Shown here piece by piece: positions 7,452 to 13,534 of a stretch of 14,661 bases of DNA. The number at the start of each line of letters is the position of its first letter. The first letter of the stretch is position 1. The notes beneath the pieces are model-generated. The model was not told the DNA's origin and ran no database searches. It saw nothing but the letters and a program-made list of their open reading frames with translations. Source of the DNA: Alphaproteobacteria bacterium (lineage in GTDB: Bacteria > Pseudomonadota > Alphaproteobacteria > Micavibrionales > CSBR16-224); NCBI GenBank assembly GCA_007116755.1, contig SKHU01000007.1:1-14661 (forward strand), written 5' to 3'. Both the position numbers and the translations under genes were made by a program.

Positions 7452-8952
7452 GAACAAAAAAAACGACAATTCCTTGAAAAAGGCATTGATTGCGACATTG
7501 TGCAAACACCCTCAGGCCGCCGATTATCAGCAGGACGCTTTTCGCAGTGCCGATATTATGGGGCTGTACAAAAAGATGAAAGAGGCAGGGGAAGTGCTGA
7601 CCAAGGCCGATTTTCTCGGCACGGATAAAAACGGCGAATATTTCCTCGGCTCCGCCCGTTCATGGGACAATTTTCACCATATCGTCGAAATTCTTAAAGA
7701 AAACGGCGAACAGTTCACCGCCGATGATTTCCTGACGGTTCAGGAAGGCTCCTATTACCGCCGTCCGCTTTTGGAAAGTGTTGTCACCCATGACAAGGTG
7801 GACAAGCTGTTCACCGCCGATGTCTGGAAAGGCCGTTTTGAGGAAATGGAAAATCTCTGGTATTACATCCCGCCGAACAAGCGCGGTGATCTGGCCAAAG
7901 AGGAAGACGGACGCATCCCGCTGAAACTCAAGCGCGAAGTGCTGGGGCTGGATAAAAACGCCACGCTGCGCGAGGACGAGCTGAAGAAAATCGGTGTAGA
8001 TTATAAAGAGATTCCCGATATGTTCTCCAAACGCGGCACATTCGAGGCGTTTTTGCAGACGCTTTACGAAAACAGCGTACCGCTGAAAAAAGAAGATCTG
8101 CTGTTCGTCAACAAGGACGGCGATACGATGTTCCACAATGCCGCCGCATGGCAGTATTACGATAAAATCGTCGATTCGCTGCAACAGACGGGACAAAGTT
8201 TCGGTCTGGACGAGTTGACCTTCAAGCGCGGCCGCAAGCCGTCCATTTTGGAGCGCGCCTCGCAGCACAAAATGCTGCACAAGGTTTTCGAGCCGCGTTT
8301 CTGGGTCGGACAGGTTGACGAGATGGTCGGGCTGTGGGAAAACCTGCCCCCGGCACAGAAAATTTTGAGCGGCCGCAGCAGTTTCGACACGATTGTCGCC
8401 GATGTGGAAAATATGACCTATCGCTCTTTCGTCTCGCTGAACGAGGATGCAACCTCGGCAAGCCTGACAACGCCGATCGTCGCCAATGACGGCAAACAGG
8501 GCAAGGTTCTGCCGCTCGGCCTGCGCGATACATGGGACAATATGGACATTATCCGCGAGAAGCTGCAGAAAAAGGACGACGACATCAAAACCGCGCATCT
8601 GCGCAAGGAAAGCGGCGCGCTGGGCAATTCCGTACTGATGGCCGCGGCCGAAGCCGGCCAGTTTGACAAGGCGCTGGAAATCGTCCGCGCCGATTCCGAC
8701 AAGCTGCAGGTGCAGGATTTTCTGAAAACCAACAAAAACGGCGTGTCGGTGCTGGATGTGCTGATCGAAAAACGCCAACTGAAAAAAGCCTTCACCCCCG
8801 AGCTTTGGGCAGGACGGCTGCGCGAAATGCATATTTTGTGGAACAATGTCCAGAACCGCGACCGCGGTCAGGTGGACTTCCAGAAAGTTGTCAGTCAGGT
8901 CAACCAGCTGACGGTGCGCCAGCGTTTGCGCCGTCCGGCACGCGGCCGCTGA
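7444..8952 (+). CDS. Protein of three ankyrin-like repeat modules, last gene of the AAA+/VWA operon
   Basis: The 502-residue product contains three copies of a module of about 160 residues. Each ends in KxFxxxxWxGxxxEMxxLW, with its first Trp at residues 128, 287 and 455. Each is preceded by two ankyrin-like helix pairs whose loops read TDKNGEYFL, NKDGDTMFHNAA or TNKNGVSVLDVL. Ankyrin-like repeats serve protein-protein contact, so a scaffold or recognition role is likely; no enzyme motif, signal peptide or membrane segment is seen. The last 15 residues are Arg-rich (RQRLRRPARGR). The start ATG overlaps the end of the preceding gene by 8 bases, with a GGGGAAC segment just upstream as ribosome binding site. 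A strong terminator follows 24 bases after the stop, which closes the operon. The repeat assignment is by eye; the general ankyrin fold is inference. Confidence 0.8.
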   Translation: MPENKKNDNSLKKALIATLCKHPQAADYQQDAFRSADIMGLYKKMKEAGEVLTKADFLGTDKNGEYFLGSARSWDNFHHIVEILKENGEQFTADDFLTVQEGSYYRRPLLESVVTHDKVDKLFTADVWKGRFEEMENLWYYIPPNKRGDLAKEEDGRIPLKLKREVLGLDKNATLREDELKKIGVDYKEIPDMFSKRGTFEAFLQTLYENSVPLKKEDLLFVNKDGDTMFHNAAAWQYYDKIVDSLQQTGQSFGLDELTFKRGRKPSILERASQHKMLHKVFEPRFWVGQVDEMVGLWENLPPAQKILSGRSSFDTIVADVENMTYRSFVSLNEDATSASLTTPIVANDGKQGKVLPLGLRDTWDNMDIIREKLQKKDDDIKTAHLRKESGALGNSVLMAAAEAGQFDKALEIVRADSDKLQVQDFLKTNKNGVSVLDVLIEKRQLKKAFTPELWAGRLREMHILWNNVQNRDRGQVDFQKVVSQVNQLTVRQRLRRPARGR

Positions 8953-8976
8953 TTGAATGAATACAACAGAATAACG

Positions 8977-9009
8977 AAAGGCGCGTTTCTTCACAGGACG
9001 CGCCTTTTT
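8977..9009 (+). terminator. Strong intrinsic terminator closing the AAA+/VWA operon
   Basis: AAAGGCGCGT (8977-8986) and ACGCGCCTTT (8998-9007) form a perfect 10-bp stem with an 11-base loop, followed by a run of five T in all. It lies 24 bases after the stop codon of the repeat-protein gene and separates the operon from the metallopeptidase genes. Confidence 0.93.
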
Positions 9010-9030
9010 GATTCCGGCAGAGTAATTTAA

Positions 9031-9059
9031 TTGACATAATACTGGCAAAGTGATATTCT
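9031..9059 (+). promoter_or_regulatory. Sigma-70-type promoter placed for a leaderless mRNA
   Basis: TTGACA (9031-9036) is a consensus -35 element. With a 17-base spacer the -10 is TATTCT (9054-9059), inside TGATATTCT. The expected start of transcription falls at about 9066-9067, the ATG itself. The bases before the ATG (TTCTTCTTTTC) contain no Shine-Dalgarno, which fits leaderless translation. Confidence 0.6.
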
Positions 9060-9066
9060 TCTTTTC

Positions 9067-10251
9067 ATGTCTGATCTTGCAAAATATTTCCGGTTGTCAT
9101 CAGGGCGGTTCGCAACGCTGCACGAAATGAAAAAACTGGCCAAGAAAGCGCCCGAAGTTTACAAGGCGCTGAAAATGATTCGCGACCACAGCGCATTGGG
9201 ACGTGAATTGTACGATTGGGCGAAAGGGATCAAACTCGGTTTTGCTGCGGAGAAAATGGATTATCTCGGCCTCGGCGGGCCCAGTGTCAGCTGCAATACA
9301 AGAAACAGCGCTGTTTTAAACACGGGAATCGTGGCGCACGAGATTATGCACGCCGTGCAGTATCAGGAATATAATATGAATGACAGCTATGTGCGCGGCA
9401 TGGACGGGCGCAGCCGCATTATTCACAGGCGCGGCATGGAGGCGGGCGCTGTCGCCTGCCAGATGCAGGTTTTGTATGAAATGAAGCTGAACGGTTTCGC
9501 ACAGCCCTGGGAGGATATGCAGCACAATATTTACTGGACAAAAAACATCCGCGGCGAGGATGTCCGCGCCCTGACAGCCTACCGTGATTTAAGCACATCT
9601 TTCGAGAGCGGTTTCAAACAGGCACAGCGCGAAGGAAAGACTACGGAAGAATCACTGAAAGACGGAGCCTCTGCCGTTCATGCCGCCTATCATAAATCGC
9701 AGCCCTTGCGCGATGCCTATAACAATATCTATTTGAAAGATTATCTGCGGTCTGTTTTGATGTTTTCCGGAAAAGGTAAAGTTAACCCGTATATAGAGAC
9801 AGATACTGTCCGCGAAATGACGCGCCGCCCGAACGGAGACTATCTGTTGCATGATCAGGTGGATATTCCCCTGACCGATCAGGAGCTGTTCGGCGAAAAC
9901 AAATTGATGCGGCAGGCCTTTGATTACGTTGAAACCGTAAAGCTGCAGCTGGTTTACGGTGAAAAGAACTACGCCTATTTGCGGCAGCGCAAAATGATTG
10001 AAGCGGATAACAACCCCTATCGTGATCTGGATCCGGATAGTGTGGCAAGTGCTATAGCCAAAGAATCGTGGAAAAAAACAGGCCGGAAATATCCGCTGGA
10101 AGTGATGAATGAAATGGCCGGAATCGGCAATGCCATACAGTTGCAGATCGATTTTGACGAGAAGGCCGCAAAAGATTATCTGCGCAAAGCCGCCAACAGC
10201 AACACACCGCCAAAACCGAAGAAGATTCTCCCAAAGGGACGCCGTCCGTAA
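9067..10251 (+). CDS. Putative HExxH zinc metallopeptidase, first of two paralogues
   Basis: The 394-residue product contains GIVAHEIMHAVQ with the zinc motif H91-E92-I-M-H95 and a downstream E125 in RRGMEAGAVACQM, a good candidate for the third ligand of a gluzincin-type site. Further blocks shared with the next gene are SALGR-LYDWA near residue 42, VLYEMKLNGF, FKQAQREGK, YNNIYLKDYL and MRQAFDYVETV. I believe this is one of the putative metallopeptidase DUF families common in Alphaproteobacteria (possibly DUF6782), but cannot verify the number. There is no signal peptide or membrane segment, so it should act in the cytoplasm. The C-terminus is Lys/Pro-rich. The start is the ATG right at the predicted transcription start. 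Substrate unknown; closeness to the AAA+/VWA operon, behind a terminator, suggests but does not show a shared job. Confidence 0.8.
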   Translation: MSDLAKYFRLSSGRFATLHEMKKLAKKAPEVYKALKMIRDHSALGRELYDWAKGIKLGFAAEKMDYLGLGGPSVSCNTRNSAVLNTGIVAHEIMHAVQYQEYNMNDSYVRGMDGRSRIIHRRGMEAGAVACQMQVLYEMKLNGFAQPWEDMQHNIYWTKNIRGEDVRALTAYRDLSTSFESGFKQAQREGKTTEESLKDGASAVHAAYHKSQPLRDAYNNIYLKDYLRSVLMFSGKGKVNPYIETDTVREMTRRPNGDYLLHDQVDIPLTDQELFGENKLMRQAFDYVETVKLQLVYGEKNYAYLRQRKMIEADNNPYRDLDPDSVASAIAKESWKKTGRKYPLEVMNEMAGIGNAIQLQIDFDEKAAKDYLRKAANSNTPPKPKKILPKGRRP

Positions 10252-10267
10252 AAACAGCTTTTCTTTA

Positions 10268-10313
10268 TTGACATGTAAATTCATTGACATATTTATATGT
10301 AAAATGATATGAT
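10268..10313 (+). promoter_or_regulatory. Tandem TTGACA promoter for the second metallopeptidase gene
   Basis: Two copies of ATTGACAT (10267-10274 and 10283-10290) lie 16 bases apart. The second TTGACA (10284-10289) with an 18-base spacer gives TATGAT (10308-10313) as -10, a five-of-six match, and places transcription start at about the ATG (10319). The first TTGACA could pair with TTTATA (10292-10297). CATAT and ATATG around TT (10288-10299) form an inverted repeat between -35 and -10 that could bind a regulator. No Shine-Dalgarno precedes the ATG. Confidence 0.6.
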
Positions 10314-10318
10314 GAGCG

Positions 10319-11479
10319 ATGTTAAAAAACACCTCTGCATCAGGGCATGTCAGTCGTGCTCTCAGTCTGGGTCATCCGGCGCATTTTGAAAAAATCGCGC
10401 CGAAACTCTTTCATGCGCTGAATATCATACAGGCTTACAGTGCGCTGGGACGGCGGCTGTATGACTGGGCGCGGGACACCGATCAGGTTTTCATGGAAGA
10501 GGCGATGGAAAAACGGATGGGTGTGGGCGGCGCAATGGTCGTCTGCAACAGCGGCAACACGCTGTCTGCAGAGGTCGGAATCGTTGCACATGAGCTGATG
10601 CATGCCGTACAGCATCACGCCTATAATCTGATGGTGCAGCATCCCGCAACCAACGCGCGCGGCTTTATCATTCACGGCCGCGGTCTGGAAGCGGCGGCGG
10701 TGACCTGCCAGATGCGCGTTTTGTATGAGATGAAGCTGAACGGTTTTACGCGGCCGTGGAACGATTTTATGGCCGGCTGCTATGCGTTCAAAACACCGGA
10801 GGGAAAAGAGGTTAACGGGCTGGAGGGTTACCGCCCGGTCGGGCAGAGTTTTGCCGCCGCCTATAAACAGGCGCAGCGCGCGGGGAAATCGACAGATCAG
10901 GCGATGGATGAGGCCTGCGATGCGGCGCATGAGGCCTATTTCAAAAATGCCGGGCTGGCAACGACTTATAACAACGTTTACATCAAGGATTATCTGCATC
11001 TGCTCTTTCAACAGGGCGGCAATACAACGCCGCCCCAGCCGCTGGCAAGCGAGACGAAGCTGCACGAAATGACACGGATCGGCGAGAATGAATATCTGGT
11101 TCGCAGCGGCTTTTCCTATATGCCCAAATGCGATGCGGAGATTTTTTTCGGCAATGAAAAAATGCGGCAGGCGTTTGATTATATCGAAACGGTGCGGATG
11201 ATGAATGTCTATGGCAAAGACGGGCAGGGATTTAAAGAGCACATGCATAAGCTCGTGCAGGAGAAGAACCCCTATATCGGCATTAATCTGAAAAAAGCGC
11301 TGGAGGTGATGCAGGATGAAAAAGATCCGCGCACCTCTTTGCAAATTCTTGACGACATGGCAGAGGAGCTGCAGCAGCAGAAAAAACCGCAGCAGGTTTT
11401 CGCCTCCGTTGCCAATGACAATCGCGGACAGGGCAAAATACAAAAAAGACTGCACTGGCCGCAGAATCGCAGCCGTTAA
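10319..11479 (+). CDS. Putative HExxH zinc metallopeptidase, second of two paralogues
   Basis: The 386-residue product is a full-length homologue of the preceding one. It has GIVAHELMHAVQ with H91-E92-L-M-H95 at identical residue numbers, and E124 in GRGLEAAAVTCQM as likely third zinc ligand. The blocks SALGRRLYDWA, VLYEMKLNGF, YKQAQRAGK, YNNVYIKDYL and MRQAFDYIETV are shared. The linker regions and both ends have diverged, so the duplication is not recent. No signal peptide is seen. The gene has its own promoter with the -10 element about six bases before the ATG, repeating the leaderless layout of its paralogue, so the promoter appears to have been duplicated with the gene. No clear terminator follows within the first bases after the stop; see the inverted repeat at 11508-11596. 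Having two diverged copies suggests different substrates or a heteromeric complex. Confidence 0.8.
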   Translation: MLKNTSASGHVSRALSLGHPAHFEKIAPKLFHALNIIQAYSALGRRLYDWARDTDQVFMEEAMEKRMGVGGAMVVCNSGNTLSAEVGIVAHELMHAVQHHAYNLMVQHPATNARGFIIHGRGLEAAAVTCQMRVLYEMKLNGFTRPWNDFMAGCYAFKTPEGKEVNGLEGYRPVGQSFAAAYKQAQRAGKSTDQAMDEACDAAHEAYFKNAGLATTYNNVYIKDYLHLLFQQGGNTTPPQPLASETKLHEMTRIGENEYLVRSGFSYMPKCDAEIFFGNEKMRQAFDYIETVRMMNVYGKDGQGFKEHMHKLVQEKNPYIGINLKKALEVMQDEKDPRTSLQILDDMAEELQQQKKPQQVFASVANDNRGQGKIQKRLHWPQNRSR

Positions 11480-11864
11480 GAGAGGAGGCCGGCGAAGAAG
11501 AGGAAAGAGTGCAGCATTTTTTCTTTTTTCCCTGTTGAAAATATGCAGCGATTCGCTAGAATTTTAAAACGGTGACGCTGCAAAAAATGCTGCACTATTG
11601 CAAAAACAGCGGACAAATATGCCGTTATGGGAAGGAATCTTGCGTTTTCATGCAAAAGATTGGCAATTAATGCAATAAATTTGACAGATTTATAAAACTT
11701 TTGTTAACCTTCTGTGTATAGAATAAAACGCATCCTTAAAGACGCGAAGATGTACGGGAAAAAAGACAGTTATTTATCTGCCCCGTGCAGCTGATTTAAG
11801 GGATTTAAGTTTGCCGGATTATATTATTAAAGTCATTTTATTTTAAAGGAACGAGGTCAGTCAA
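11480..11864. other. 385-base AT-rich intergenic region before the small gene
   Basis: No protein gene is visible. The first part holds the long inverted repeat (11508-11596). The middle is AT-rich, with a TTGACA (11681-11686) that lacks a good -10 at the normal distance, a GTTAACC half-site resembling a CtrA half-box (11703-11709) and a TATAGAAT (11717-11724). A small imperfect hairpin, CGCATC/GACGCG, lies near 11730-11747. The ribosome binding site of the small gene lies at its end. The promoter of the small gene is probably within 11681-11730, but I cannot assign it exactly. Confidence 0.6.
11508..11596. repeat. 15-bp perfect inverted repeat with a nested 7-bp pair
   Basis: AGTGCAGCATTTTTT (11508-11522) and AAAAAATGCTGCACT (11582-11596) are exact inverted copies 59 bases apart. 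Inside, TGCAGCG (11544-11550) is inverted as CGCTGCA (11576-11582), so the right arm can pair with two left segments. No target-site duplication flanks it. It could be a bidirectional 3'-end structure for the metallopeptidase gene, a small non-autonomous element or an operator region. The first six bases of the left arm can also pair with TGCACT at 11451-11456, inside the preceding gene. Confidence 0.7.
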
Positions 11865-12041
11865 ATGAACACACAGCTCAACGCACTCAACACCGCAAAT
11901 GTCATACTGGTTGTCGGCAATATGCCGGCGCAGACGCTCGAGCGCGCGATGCCGGATATTCCGAAGCTGAGACTCGTCAAAGACGACACGCCGGAACTTC
12001 TTGAAAAAGAAATCCTTTGCTGCGTCATGGCAACAGATTAA
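11865..12041 (+). CDS. Small 58-residue protein of unknown function
   Basis: An ATG-to-TAA frame of 58 codons preceded by GAGG (11853-11856) eight bases upstream, in the coding style of the neighbours. The product begins MNTQLNALNTANVILVVGNM, a hydrophobic strand followed by an amphipathic helix (PAQTLERAMPDIP), a strand (KLRLVKDD) and a second helix (TPELLEKEI). It ends in LCCVMATD with two adjacent Cys. The short hydrophobic strand is not long enough for a membrane segment. No family is recognised. An intrinsic terminator overlaps its last codons, and a long AT-rich upstream region gives it its own transcription unit, both of which support a real gene. Function cannot be inferred. Confidence 0.65.
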   Translation: MNTQLNALNTANVILVVGNMPAQTLERAMPDIPKLRLVKDDTPELLEKEILCCVMATD

Positions 12042-12066
12042 CTCTGTTTGCAGCGCAGCATTTTTT
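12018..12066 (+). terminator. Intrinsic terminator overlapping the end of the small gene
   Basis: TGCTGCG (12018-12024) pairs with CGCAGCA (12054-12060), and inside GCAACAG (12030-12036) pairs with CTGTTTGC (12044-12051) with one bulge. Six T follow directly (12061-12066). The left arm lies within the coding sequence and the stop codon sits in the apical loop, so translation to the end of the gene would compete with folding. Confidence 0.75.
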
Positions 12067-12095
12067 GGTGAAATCCTGAAATATCACAAGGCTGT

Positions 12096-13499
12096 CTAGA
12101 AATGCAGGGCGCGGCCGTAGGCGTCCAGCACGGATTCGTGCATCATCTCCGACAGGGTCGGATGCGGGAAGACGGTATGCATCAATTCGGCCTCCGTCGT
12201 TTCCAGCGTTTTGGCAATGCCGAATCCCTGTATCAGCTCCGTGACTTCCGCGCCGATCATATGCGCGCCGAGCAGCTCGCCGGTTTTTTCATCAAACACG
12301 GTTTTGACCAGCCCGTCCGCATCACCCAGCGCAATCGCCTTGCCGTTGCCGATAAACGGAAATCGGCCGATTTTGACCTTATAGCCTTTTTCCTTTGCCG
12401 CCGCTTCCGTCAGCCCGACCGAGGCCACTTGCGGCATTGCGTAGGTGCAGCCCGGAATCAGGCCGGTTTTTAAAGGGTGCACATCCTTGATGCCGGCGAT
12501 TTTCTCAACACAGATCACCGCCTCGTGACTGGCCTTATGCGCCAGCCAGGGCGGGCCGGCAAGATCGCCGATGGCATACACGCCTTTCTCGCCCGTTTCC
12601 GACCATTCATTGACGGTGACATGGGCGCGGTCGATTTTGATTTTGGTGTTCTCCAGCCCGAGATTTTCAACATTGCCGACAATGCCGACCGCCATAATAA
12701 CGCGGTCAACCGTCAGCTCGTGTTTTTTTCCGCCCGCTTCGAACGGCACGGTAACGCTGTCTTTGCCTTTTTTGAAATCGCCGATCTGTGCGGAGGTGAA
12801 AATCTTCATCCCCTGTTTTTCAAACTGTTTTTGCGCCAGTGCGGAAATTTCCGCATCTTCGGCGGGCAGAATACGATCCACAACCTCGACAACCGTGACA
12901 TCGACCCCCAGCGTGCGGTAGAAACTGGCAAATTCAATGCCGATCGCGCCCGAGCCGACGACCAGCAGCGATTTTGGCATCGCATCGGGCACCATCGCGT
13001 TTTTGTAATCCCAGATCAGCTTGCCGTCGGGCTCTTTGCCCTCCAGCACGCGCGCCCGCGCACCCGTGGCCAGAATGATATGTTTTCCGGACAGGGTTTG
13101 CGTTTTTTTGTCTTTGCCCTCCACGGCAACCTTGCCGCCGCCCGCCAGCTTGCCGTGCCCGTCAAAGACAGTGACCTTGTTTTTTTTCATCAGATGTTTG
13201 ATGCCGGCGCTGAGCTGCGCGGCGATACCGCGCGAGCGTTTGATAATTTTTTCGAAATTGATTGTGATGTTATCGACGGAAAATCCGAAATCCTCCGCAT
13301 GTTGCATCAGGTGATACACCTCTGCCGAGCGCAGCAGGGCTTTGGTCGGGATACAGCCCCAGTTCAGACAGATGCCGCCGAGATGCTCGCGCTCGATCAA
13401 TGCGGTTTTCAGGCCAAGCTGTGAGGCGCGAATCGCCGCGACATAGCCGCCCGGCCCGCCGCCGATGACGATCAGATCAAATTGCTGCTGTGCTGACAT
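12096..13499 (-). CDS. lpdA: Dihydrolipoamide dehydrogenase (E3 subunit)
   Basis: The 467-residue length is normal for the family. The enzyme is the FAD-dependent E3 that reoxidises dihydrolipoyl groups of 2-oxoacid dehydrogenases and the glycine cleavage system with NAD+, in the cytoplasm. The N-terminal FAD motif is G13-G-G-P-G-G18; the redox disulfide is C44-LNWG-C49 followed by IPTK. The NAD-binding motif VVGSGAIGIEFASF lies near residue 180, with a second FAD motif ending in YAIGD near 315. The C-terminal catalytic pair is H446 in HPHPTLSE-type context and E451. All key residues are intact. The start ATG has a GGGAGGGG-type ribosome binding site upstream. The patatin-like gene ends 35 bases before it on the same strand, so the two may share a transcript. 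No E1 or E2 genes are visible here, so which complex it serves cannot be told. Confidence 0.97.
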   Translation of the reverse strand: MSAQQQFDLIVIGGGPGGYVAAIRASQLGLKTALIEREHLGGICLNWGCIPTKALLRSAEVYHLMQHAEDFGFSVDNITINFEKIIKRSRGIAAQLSAGIKHLMKKNKVTVFDGHGKLAGGGKVAVEGKDKKTQTLSGKHIILATGARARVLEGKEPDGKLIWDYKNAMVPDAMPKSLLVVGSGAIGIEFASFYRTLGVDVTVVEVVDRILPAEDAEISALAQKQFEKQGMKIFTSAQIGDFKKGKDSVTVPFEAGGKKHELTVDRVIMAVGIVGNVENLGLENTKIKIDRAHVTVNEWSETGEKGVYAIGDLAGPPWLAHKASHEAVICVEKIAGIKDVHPLKTGLIPGCTYAMPQVASVGLTEAAAKEKGYKVKIGRFPFIGNGKAIALGDADGLVKTVFDEKTGELLGAHMIGAEVTELIQGFGIAKTLETTEAELMHTVFPHPTLSEMMHESVLDAYGRALHF

Positions 13500-13534
13500 G
13501 GTTCACCCCTCCCTGTCGTCGTTTTGACTTAATC

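Noticed and set aside
7660..9048. A 462-codon minus-strand frame opposite the repeat-protein gene
   Set aside because: It is antisense to a protein with clear internal repeats and runs through the strong terminator at 8977-9009.
10340..11455. A 371-codon minus-strand frame opposite the second metallopeptidase gene
   Set aside because: It is a shadow of a gene with a conserved zinc motif and paralogue.
11508..11596. Insertion sequence
   Set aside because: The inverted arms are only 89 bases apart end to end, with no transposase frame and no target-site duplication.
12477..13424. A 315-codon plus-strand frame opposite lpdA
   Set aside because: lpdA is certain from its motifs, and the opposite frame has no ribosome binding site or known domain.
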